Assembly: GCF_037038585.1 (NCBI RefSeq)
Contig: NC_092541.1
Coordinates: forward strand, 3,283,445 to 3,347,444
DNA from: Patagioenas fasciata
Taxonomy: Eukaryota > Chordata > Aves > Columbiformes > Columbidae
Length of the DNA stretch: 64,000 nucleotides
Direction: 5' to 3'
Under the pieces are notes generated by a model. It had not been told where the DNA came from. It was given only the letters and a program-made list of their open reading frames with translations, and did not search any database. The translations under genes and the position numbers were made by a program. Positions 32,067-42,600 of the stretch are shown here, piece by piece (the stretch's first letter is position 1; every line of letters begins with the position of its first letter).

Positions 32067-32540
32067 GGCGGAGGCGCCGCGGCCGCTCAGCGCCGGGGGC
32101 TCCGGGGGCTCCGGCAGCTCCAGCACCGCATGAGGGAGCGCGGCCGGCGGAGCGGGCTGCTTCATACGCGCAGCCTGCGCCCGCCCGCCCGCCAGGGCCC
32201 GCCCGAGGCCGCCCTCCGCGCTGCCGGGCCCGTCGTGTTGGGGGACGCGGGCGGACACCGCCGGGAACCGAGTGGGACCGGCCGGGGGAGGTCGCGCCCA
32301 AACTCTCCGGGGCCTCTCCGGGGCCGCCCGCGCCGCGGGTCGGCGACACTCACGGCCGCGGGGCGCCCCTCGGGGCAGGCACGTGCTGGGCAGCCCCGAG
32401 CTGGGGGCTTTCGCCGAGCGCGGCCTTTGCGATGACGCAACTCGATGTGGAGAGCGGGGACTGGCTGCACTAGAGGGGCGGAGCTAACGGGAGGGTGCGC
32501 GCACGCGCGGGGGGCGGGGCTGTCCCACCCTCGGGCGGTG
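31490..32540. promoter_or_regulatory. CpG island, SLC35B1 promoter and first exons
   Basis: Dense CpG and very high GC over SLC35B1 exons 1-3 and the upstream flank. No TATA box was recognised. The long ORFs here, including the plus-strand one at 31887-32435, are by-products of base composition and overlap real SLC35B1 exons in other frames. Confidence 0.75.
32433..32440 (+). promoter_or_regulatory. Composite CRE/C-EBP-type site
   Basis: TGACGCAA, a CRE half joined to a C/EBP half, a form bound by ATF4-C/EBP type dimers. It lies 367 bp upstream of the SLC35B1 start codon. A single 8-bp match in GC-rich DNA is weak evidence. Confidence 0.3.
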
Positions 32541-33055
32541 CCGCGCAGGTCCTAGCGCCCCCCCGCATCGGGACCGGCAGCGGCTCAGCGCCCCGCTCCG
32601 TTCTCCTTCTCCTCGCTCCGGGAACCCCCCGAGAAACACGGCGGTGACACGGGGGCTCCGTCCGGAACCCCCCGTGCACACCGGGACCGCCACTCAAAAC
32701 ATGAAACCCCAAAGTCCTCGGGGTGCCCGAAATGTTTGTTTCCCCACAAACCCTCTGCGCACACGCGGCCCCTCCCGAGCTCCAGCTCAGCTCTGAGCCG
32801 TAAAACACCAACTCCAAACGGCTGCAAAAACAGTGTCTTTGGAAAAAAAGCAGAGTTTCTACATCGGATACAACAAAATCGGCTTCTCCACAGCCCAGAG
32901 CCTCCGCAACAGCGCCGAGTCAAACGCGCTTCCCCGCCCCGCGCGGTGCGGGAGACCCCGGTCCCGCTCACGGAACGAGGGGCTGGAGCCCCAAACCCCC
33001 CGGAGCTCCCGCAGCACAACCTGCGCCTGCCCGGCCCCCCGGCTCCTGCGGGACT

Positions 33056-33204
33056 GGGAGCCGCTGGGGAGCGGGAGCTGCTGAGGACCGGGACCCGCTG
33101 GGGACCGGGAGCCGCTGGGGAGCGGGAGCCGCTGAGGACCGGGAGCCGCTGGGGAGCGGGAGCCGCTGAGGAGCGGGAGCCGCTGGGGAGCGGGAGCCGC
33201 TGCC
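33056..33204. repeat. 17-bp minisatellite, about 8.8 copies
   Basis: Unit GGGAGCCGCTGRGGASC repeated without gaps: copies begin at 33056, 33073, 33090, 33107, 33124, 33141, 33158, 33175 and 33192 (last one partial). Copies alternate between a TGGGGA and a TGAGGA form through most of the array, giving a 34-bp higher-order unit. Because 17 is not a multiple of 3, each frame gives a 17-residue peptide repeat, which explains the long ORFs on both strands here. Confidence 0.95.
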
Positions 33205-34069
33205 ACAGCAGACCCAGCGCGTCCCGCATCCCGCGGGGGCAGCGCCCCGGCAGCCCCGCCGACCCCCGGACCCTCCCGGCTCAGCCTCCTTCCAGCACGA
33301 GTTCACCAGAACAATCGCACGGGAAACAGCTTCGAACAGGGGAGGCCCGGAGAAACGAGCCCGTCCCGCGGCGAGGAGCCCGGTGGCACCTTGTGCTTCA
33401 GTTTCCATCGCCCTCGGAGGAAACTGCTGTGGTTTCGGCCCCAGGGCTGTCACGTCCCACCTCCGAGGCACGAAGTCTCCCCGGGCCGGCAGAGGAGCCG
33501 GCGCTGCCGCCGGCGTTCCCAGCGCCTTCCAGGGTCCGTAACTCAGGGCAGGAGATGCGGGCGCCTCGCTGAAGTCCCCACGGAGATGCCCAAGACTTGG
33601 TTGGATAAAACCTCGACCAACCCGATCTAGAGGCTGGTTTGGAGGCCTCCAGGGGCTCCTTCTCACCAGGTTTTCTATGATTCACTCCCCATTTACTTTT
33701 GTCTATTTCATCTTCTCCGGGTTTGAATGGATCTGTGGGGTGGCTGGGATGGAGCCCTCACTGTCGGCATTGACTTTGTCCTCAATGAAAATAAAAAAGC
33801 CCCTCTGAGCATTGAGTTCCTTCAACAGGGGTGTTTTAAGCACCATCCTGAACATGCCAGCAATGTGCTACTGCCTCCTACAGCTCAGACACGGATGGAG
33901 ATTGATTATGTTAAAATAAGAGCAGTTTAGTAACATCTTTTGCCTTTCTCCAGCTCCATCCTCCAAAGGATTTAAACTCTTTTCAGCACGTTTGTGAAAC
34001 TGATCTCTGGTGCACACAGGGAGGGGAGAAGCCCTGCCATCGCTGCTGTGAGAGAGGAGCGGAGTGAGA

Positions 34070-34190
34070 TCACAGAATCACAGAATGGACTGGGTTGGAA
34101 AAGACCTCAGAGATCATCAAGTCCAACCCTTGGTCCAACTTCAGTCCATTGACCAGATCATGGCACTGAGTGCCATGTCCAGTGTCTGAG
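34070..34190 (-). mobile_element. CR1 LINE 3' fragment
   Basis: Reverse-oriented CR1 tail starting TCACAGAATCACAGAATGGA, with GGTTGGAAAAGACCT and the same CTTGGTCCAACTTCAGTCC segment as the copy at 7.48 kb. Homology fades after about 120 bp. Confidence 0.85.
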
Positions 34191-36305
34191 GTGGCTTGTA
34201 GGCAAACCAGGTCTTGAAACAAGAAGGGAAACACGAAGGGTGTCAAGCAAATCTTAGTCAGTCTCAAGCAGCCATCTGTGATTTCCCACCCTCGTGGGGT
34301 TACAACACGGAGCAGGGAGGGCAGCGGCGAGCTCTGATTTTGGCCCTGGAGTTTTCTTCTGAAGGGCTTTTATCTAATCCCAACTAGCAGCAAGTTGCAC
34401 TGTGAGATCTCACCCGCCTTCCCCCAGGGCTGCTTGCTGGGCTGTCCTTGTCCTCACCACCTTCATGGAAATCGGTGGAAATAGACACCAGAGCACAGAG
34501 GGGACGATGGGCTTGACTCAACGGCAGCTACTGCACAAGCAGAGGCTTTCCCAAAATGATGCTTAGGGCTTTCTTCCTCCCAAGTGAAGGCAGGATGGAG
34601 TCATTGGGCACTGGGAAAAGTTGGAAGGAAAAGTGCCAGGGCTCTTTCTCCTTTTCTTCCCCAAGTCTTAAGCTCCAGATCCTGAACAATCCTGAAATAC
34701 CTATATACACATCCAAAGGCACATCCTCCAGTGCCTCCTGGTCTGGTAAGTGGTTTTCCGCTGGGGGCAGGGGAGACTTGGCCTCTCCAACGTCAACCTG
34801 CTTCCCTAGAATCAATGGGGAGATGCGTTTCATTTCAGAAAGTTTCCTAGAAAATACAGTTCTGGGTTGTGAGTGGGGCACGATGCACCTTAAATTGTCT
34901 CCTAGCAGCGTCAGGAAGCGCTTTGCTCATTCTTGGATTTATTGACAGACCTCGGTTTACAAAAGGAGTTGATGTATTAATGTGCTCTGAGAAGAGGGAG
35001 CAGTTCGGTGCTTTCAGGAATAAAAGTAGCATTAAAAAGAGCCATGGACCCAAGTGTTGCTGCAGGAGCTGTGTCTGTGGGACGGGCTGCAGGGTGTCCC
35101 CACTGTCTGGAAACCTCCATGGGGGAAATCTCCCTGGGAATCCGTCCCTGTTCGCAGTGGGAGATGGTCAGAAAGCAGCACAGAGAGATGGAAAGCGTCT
35201 GAGCGAGCGCGTACAGACATCACCATCTAGTGGTTCCTGACACCAGCAGCCTCAACGCAGCCCAAAATGTGCAGGTTCAGCAGGGCTGGAGTTATTACTG
35301 CTCACAAATGGCTTCTCCCAGGGAAGGGAGAGCAGCCGCCACCTCCGTCCCCTGCCCCAGGAGGGACCCCGGCTGTCACACCGGCCAGCACAGCGACACA
35401 GCCCTGATTTTTGGGGTAAAAAGCCTCTCCAGACTCCTGGCAGCTGGTCCTCATGGTCGTGGGCCTGATCCTGCAAGCAGCCACGTCTGCTGGCATCGCG
35501 GGGCGGTGAACTTGGTTAAACGGGGGTCTGGGCTCACCCCACCCTGCTGAGCCGCATTGCGGTGGCTGCTTCAGAGCTTTGGTGGCTGAGGGGCCACAGG
35601 ATTTTGGAGGCTTTCTGGGGTCCATCCCTTCCTTGTCCCGGCCCTGCTGCAAACAGGGGCACCCGCGGGGCTGCGCTGAGGGCACGGCTGGGAAAGGGGC
35701 ACCCCGGGGCTTTGTGGCCGTGGTGGGGCAGGAGGTGACTTCAGCACCAGGGGCTGTCTAACAGGGGGTGCTGCAGAAATGGGTTCCCCCACAGGGCCCT
35801 GTGTCCCCTTGCCCGGGTCCCGCAGATAATTCACCCTCTGGGTGTTGGCTCCGGTGGCCTCGGGCTCACCCAGGCAATCCCCAAGCTGGTGTCACCTCTC
35901 TGTCCCCGTTCTGCCTGATGTCACAGAGCACCTGCTGGCATTCCTAGGCTCAGCTCCCTGCCACCAGCAAGCTGGGACAGGGTCCGATGGGGTGTCTAAG
36001 GCACAGGGTGGCACAGAGGGGAGTGCAGAGGGATCAGTCAAAACCCCTGTGCCCTAAACCCCATCTCTGGCTCACCCAACGCAGGGGGTCTCATCCTGCT
36101 CCGTGCTGCAGCCAGGCTCTGCCTCGGGCACCTCTCCTCAGCCCACCCTGCAGCTGAAATGCTCCTGCTGGGCCAAACCTGGCTGCACCCAGCCCCAGAG
36201 CCCCCCGGGTGCTGTTAACACCCAACCCGAGCCCCTGCCTGGTGCAGCTGGGACACCGAGCGCTGCCCCAAGTGCCTGGACCTGCTGCATGGGCTGGGGC
36301 ACCCC

Positions 36306-36525
36306 ATAGAATCACAGAATCAGTTTGGTTGGAAAAGACCCTCAAGATCATCAATTCCAACCGTTCCCCCACCCCTGGCACTGCCCCATGTCTTGAGAAC
36401 CTCATGTCCGTCTGTCCAACCCTCCAGGGATGGTGACTCCAGCACTGCCCTGGGCAGCCTGTTCCAATGCCCCACAGCCCTTTGGGGAAGAAATTGTTCC
36501 CCACATCCAACATCAACCTCGCCCA
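36306..36525 (-). mobile_element. CR1 LINE 3' fragment
   Basis: Reverse-oriented CR1 tail: terminal ATAGAATCACAGAATC, then TTGGTTGGAAAAGACC and GGGCAGCCTGTTCCAATGCC. It lies just downstream of the 3' end of the GHRHR-like gene. Confidence 0.9.
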
Positions 36526-36592
36526 GCCTTTCCCAACACCGGGTCACACCGCCCTCTGAGGATGCCAGCCCCAGAACCTACAAAATCCTGTT

Positions 36593-36598
36593 TTTATT
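36593..36598 (-). terminator. Polyadenylation signal of the GHRHR-like gene
   Basis: AATAAA on the minus strand, about 80 nt downstream of the stop codon at 36681-36679. It is followed by GT-rich sequence and then the CR1 copy, so the 3' UTR would be very short. Confidence 0.55.
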
Positions 36599-36678
36599 GT
36601 GTTTCTGGGACTGTAGCCATGCAGCTGCACCACCAGCGCAATCCTCAAGGAACTATTTCCCCCCAAACGCCGTCCTCA

Positions 36679-39600
36679 TCACGCTGTGAAGTCTTGGGTG
36701 ACCAGGTTGAGGACGTTGCTCTCCATGGACGACTGCCACTTGCCCCAGTTCCTCTTGATCTCAGCCTGGACCTGAACCGACACCACGGACCGGTGCTGGC
36801 ACCCGGGGGCACCCACCAGCACCCAACGGGAGGGTGGGGATGCCGATACATGGCTGCGTGGGTGTGATGCTCATTGGGGTGCACCCTTTTGGGGGGTCTG
36901 CAGGACCACGTATGCACGGGGGGGACACGCACCTCTCCATTCAGGAAGCAGTACAGCAGAGCCACCAGGAACCCCTCAAAAGGACAGAAAGAGCAAATGT
37001 CACCTGAGGGAAGTGGCTGGACCCCTCTGTCTTCATCTGCTGCCCGGATTTAGCGTCCTCCCACACCTCTTACCCCAGCCCACGGGCAGCAGGGGTATGG
37101 GATCAGTACAAGTTGTCCATCCAGCCACAATCCGCATGCTTTGTCCCTGGGGTTTGAGGGGTGCCTGGGACACCTCTCCCAAAAGCATGCAAAGCCCCAG
37201 CAGCACATCCCCGGGTCTCATGGTGTGACCTTGGGATGGGACAGGTTGGGTACGTGGAGGTTCTCCCTACTCATCTTCCCCACTCTGTACCTGGTAGGAG
37301 CCGAGGACCAGCTCAAAGTACAGCCGGGCGTCCACACCGACGTGCTCAGGGAAGAGCGCAAACACCACGTAGTGTACCCCAAAGAGAGGGATGAGGAGCA
37401 GTGTGGATTTTGTCAGCCTCCTGTGGAGATTTGGTGTGTGAGAGGGGACTGGGTGCAAGCGATGGGCATAGAATCATAGAATAGTCTGGATTGGAAGGAA
37501 CCTTCAAAGCTCCCCCAGTGCCACCCCTGCCATGAGCAGGGACATCTTCACCAGCTCAGGTTGCTCAGAGCCCCGTCCAGCCTGGCCTGGGATGTCTCCA
37601 GGGATGGTTCAGCCACCACCTCTCTGGCCAACCCGATCCTGCTGCCCTGTGGGACAGCCCTTCCCAAGACCTTGGTCTTAACCCAAAAGAGGTTTTCCAT
37701 GAAAAGCAGGTGTTGGAGTCTTCAAGGACGGTCCTTCTTTGTGCTTCACCAGGGAAGGGTCCCTACTGCCCTGGGTTCCCCCAGAAACCAGGGTGAGGGG
37801 AGCGCCCCCTTGCCCGAGCAAACCCTTACATGTACTGCTGCTTGTAGTTTTTGCTGATGTCCGGGCACCGGATCTTCCGCGCTAACATTCTGGTGACATT
37901 GAGGAAGATGAAGAAGTTCACCTGCCGTAGGAAGCTGTGTCTCAGGCTCTGCACAGACCCCTGGTCAGGTCCTCCTGTCCATATGGGACCCCTGGCTCTG
38001 GGGCAGGAGACATACTCACAAATATGGCCAGGAGGATGGGGGCCTTGATCACCCACCAGTAGAGACTGGTGTAGTCATCCCAGCACCTACGGGAGAGGAG
38101 AAAAGGCTCTGCCACCCACTTGCACCCTTTTAGCCCAGGTCTTCTCCCCCCACCTCCCCAGCCCCATTTGCACAGCACCTCTTACGTGGGCCCCACCAGA
38201 AAATAGAAATAGCTTTAAAGAATTAGTAAAGTTCTGCCCCGCTTCTCCCCTCCTGAACCTCCCATACAAGGGATTTGTCCCCTGTGTCTGGCACGGGGGA
38301 CACATGGCCAGGCTGCAAAAAGAAGAGGGTTTGCTGCTCCTACCCGTGGTTGTCGTACTGCAGCCTGGTGACCACCCAGACACAGACCGTCAGCATGGGG
38401 ACACCTGCAAGGACAGGACCCAGGCAGGGATGTGGAGTCACCCCAGGGCTCTGTGGATCCCCTGTACCTCCCTCCATCCCTTGTTCTCAAAAACACGTGT
38501 TTAAGTCAGGTCTGAGGCCCTGGAGGTGGCAGGAAGGTGAAAAGAGAAAGAGATGGTGCCCACTCAAGGTGATGTGCCTGTCTGTGCGTCACCTCCTGTC
38601 TCTGTGCTTTTACATCTAACCTGGCTTCCTGGGATGGGTGTTTCCAACCCCAGATGGATGTGAGAAGAAGGAAGGACCTCGCTCTGTCCCATCCTGACCA
38701 TGTCCAGGATGGATCAGCAGCACGAGGGTGAGGATCAGGCCATGCTGGGTCTGGCAGGAGATGATGGGTGCCCCACCAGGCAGGAGGCTGTGCTGGGAGA
38801 GCGGGGGACATGCCAAGAGCAGCCATGGGGACCATCCTGCCTGGGGACCCCCAGCCATGCAAATCTTGGAGCAGCAAATCCAGACAACCCCCAAAATCAG
38901 TTTACCCCAGTCTGTGTCAATGGGACCTCACTGGAGAGGGGGTGATGGGGAGGGGGGTCCTGCACTCACCCCAGCCGATGAGGATGTACCACCAGATGTA
39001 CCTCTTGTCGGAGGTGAAGGTGAGCAGCAGCAGGGTCTGCAAGTACATGCCCTCCACCAGCAGCCAGTAGAAGTTGGCCAGGACTGAGTACTGGAAGAAG
39101 GCGATGGCTGCTTTGCATTTCACCTGTGAGGATGAGGAGGAGAAAGGCTCAGGAGTGCTGACTGGCATCAGACCCTGTCCTGGGGACATAGGGATGATCA
39201 GTCTCGCTGACCATCTCCTCCTGAAGTCCACCCAAGCTAGCCTTTCCTCCCAGGTTCACAGCCTCTCTCCCCCTCCTCTTTGCAGTGCTAAATCCACTGC
39301 AAACACAGCCAGACCCCTCCCCTGCCACTCCTGCACCATGCTGGGGCTCAGCACCTCACCGTCGACATGGTGCAGTGGTCAACGGACTCATCCGAGAAGA
39401 GGACGGCATCCTTGATGAACACGGCAGCCCCGCGCAGTATGAAGGAGGTGAAGAAGTGGATGTGGATGGAGTTCCGGGTGCAATGCAGCTTCCTACGGGG
39501 GGAAGAATCATAGAATCATTTTGCTTGGAAAAGACTCTCAAGCTCATCGAGTCCCACTGTTCCCCACCCCTGGCACTGCCCCATGTCCTGAGAACCTCAT

Positions 39601-42600
39601 GTCCGTCTGTCCAACCCTCCAGGGATGGTGACTCCAGCACTGCCCTGGGCAGCCTGTTCCAACGCCCCACAGCCCTTTGGGGAAGGAATTGTTCCCAAGA
39701 TCCATCCCCAACCTCTCTCCACATCCTGAGGCTGTTTCCTCCCTTCCTATTGCTTGTTACTTGGGAAAGGAGACCAACACCCTCCGTGCTACAACCTCCT
39801 TTCAGGTAGCTGTAGAGAACAAGAAGGTCTCCCCTCTGCCTCCTGTTCTCCAGGCTGAACATCCTCCAGCCACCCCGGAGAGCATCCTTCCGCAGCACAG
39901 CAAGGTCTGCAAAAACAAAGCTTAAAATGGGCAACCCGAGGGTTTGAAGGCTCCGTGTCAGCAGGAAGGGACAATGCTGCAGGTCTTCTCATGCCTCATG
40001 TCCATGTTGGCAGGGATGGAGCTTGGCTGCTCTGAGATGGGGGACACTGAGAGCAGCCATCCCTGCTGAGGATTGACCCCACTTCCCTCCAGCTGCAACC
40101 CATGGAGCAGCCAGCACCGAGCCCTACCTGAAGCAGGAGAAGATGCCGATGGCCAGGATCAGGGCTGCCAGGGACGTGGAGTAGCCGCAGGTGTAAAGCA
40201 CCTTCATGGTGACAAAATAGCCTTTCTGGAAGGGAAAGCACCAGCAGAGTGAGGCAGCATGGACTGGGATGGGCATGGAGGTGGTAGCTTCATACCACAA
40301 CCCTTGGCCAAGCTGGGATCCCCCTGGGCAGCCCAGCAACCAGGACGAGGCCAACAAGATATCCCCAAGAGTCCCCCCCATGTTTCATTGCATGGGTCAA
40401 CACCAGGAAGGGAGAACCTGTCCCACAGCCCCCAAGGGACCTGCTTGCCTTGTCCTCAGTGTCATTGCTGCCGCTGACGGCCTCCAGCTCGCAGGCATTG
40501 CCATAGAGGGGGCTGGGGAAGCTCCATCCTGACTCGGTGCAGTTCCTCCGGATCAGTGCTGCAGTGACAAGAAGTGACCTCATGAGAGTTATGGGCATGG
40601 CCTCTGCATTAGCATCCCCAAAATGTCCTGCCTGGGACAGGCACCCTGATCTTTGGGATGGAGACTAAATCCAAGCACCAACATCCTGGCTGTGACCGCA
40701 GCATGGTACCCAAAGGGCCTGGCTGCCCCATCCCTTCCATCCCAGTCACACCTCTGCCCTTCGGTGCTGTGTCTGGAGGTGCCAGGACACCTTAGGGCAT
40801 GATGTGAAAGCAAGCATGAATCACAGAACCAGAGAGTAGTTTGAGTTGAAGGGACCTTCAAAGCCCATCCAGTGCCACCCCTGCCATGAGCAGGGACATC
40901 TTCACCAGCTCAGGTTGCTCAGAGCCCCGTCCAGCCTGACCTGGGATGTCTCCAGGGATGGTTCATCCACCACCTCTCTGGCCAACCTGGGCCAGGCTCT
41001 CACCACCCTCAGGGACAACAATTCCTTCCTCATGTCCAGCCTGAATCTCCCTCCTTTAGTTTAAAACCATCACCCCTTGTCCTATCACAACAGGCCCTGC
41101 TCAAAAGTCTGTCCCCATCTTTCTTCTCGGCCCCTTTTAAGTCTGGAAACCCCACAATAAGGTCTCCCTGGACACTTCTCCAGGCTGAGCACCCCAACTC
41201 TCCCAGCCTGTGCTCACAGCAGAGCGGTTCCACCCGTATCTGCCAAGCTTTTCGACGGCGCAGGAGCTGTGGGAGCACAGGGGAAGGGCTGGGGTGGCAG
41301 AAGGTTCCCAGGCAGGGTGGGTGCAGCTCAGCCCTCGGTCCCAGGGGACGAGCAGTCTGGGTTCAGAACACCACACCTTTGGACTTCTTGAAGACATGGA
41401 GGATGTCAGGGCAGGTGACGGCTCGGGACTGGCCGACGGGCACGGCCAACCAGCAGCTCACTCCGTCCCACTCGGTCAGGCAGCCTGGGGAGGGACGGGA
41501 GCGTTAGCGCCACCAGGAAGGGACGTGCTGGGGACACACACACAGCCCCTGGTCCACAGGCACAGCCCACAGCAGGCACAGCCCTGCAGCTGTAATGGGA
41601 GAGTGTCCAGCCATCACCCAATCTGCGGGCCATAATATAACCCCACAGGAATTAGGAACATCCCGGCTCCAGTTCTGGAATGATCTCCCCCGGTGCTGAG
41701 CTCTTCTTTGAGCCCCATGATGAGATGGGACCTCATATTTTCTGGGGCTACATCAGACCATGAGGTCCTGTGGGGAGACCCTTGGGGAAGAGGGTGCGGG
41801 AAGGGCTGGGACATTCCTGGTGACATTTAAAAGAGGGTCTTGAGCACAAGTGTGATGGGAGCGGCTGAGGGACCTGGGGGGCCCAGCCTGGAGAACAGGA
41901 GCTGAGGGGAGACCTTCTGATCTCTGAACTGCCTGAAAGGAGCTTGGAGCCAGGGGGGTCGGGCTCTGCTCCCCAGGAACAAGCGCCAGGAGCAGAGGAA
42001 ACGGCCTCAAGTTGTGCCAGGGGAGGTTGAGGTTGGATGTGGGAACAATTTCTTCCCCAAAGGGCTGTGGGGCATTGGAACAGGCTGCCCAGGGCAGTGC
42101 TGGAGTCACCATCCCTGGAGGGTTGGACAGACGGACATGAGGTTCTCAGGACATGGGGCAGTGCCAGGGGTGGGGGAACGGTTGGAATTGATGATCTTGA
42201 GGGTCTTTTCCAGCCAAAATGATTCAATGATGCTATGATAATGTTGGATTTCTGCATCCAGCAGCTGTGGGGGCTCAGCTCTGGGTGTCTCTCCAGCCCA
42301 AAGGAGGAGGACAGGAGAAAGCACTGCCAGACCCGCAGGAGAGCAATTAGCTTAAACGTGGTTTGCTTCTTCTCTCTTTAGCACTACGTTAATCTTTAAA
42401 TGACTCTCCAGTCATCTTGGAAACAAGCATGGCCAAGCAGACATGAGACCTTGAAGAATTAGCACCCTGGGACGAGACACAGACATCACACCTCCAGGAC
42501 AGCTCTTCTCCTTGCGCATGTACATTATTAACCTTGTAGATATACATTATTAACCTGCAGCCACATCTATTCCCAGCCAGGGAACGTGGACTCAGACAAG

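Larger units (their letters stand above)
33205..36592. other. Intergenic region upstream of SLC35B1
   Basis: GC-rich up to about 33.6 kb, then ordinary sequence. Apart from one CR1 fragment at 34.07 kb and another at 36.3 kb, nothing was recognised. ORFs here lack recognisable domains and splice context. Confidence 0.55.

Noticed and set aside
31887-33666. Long ORFs on both strands around the SLC35B1 promoter and the minisatellite
   Set aside because: They overlap real SLC35B1 exons in other frames, or are translations of CpG-rich DNA and of the 17-bp repeat.
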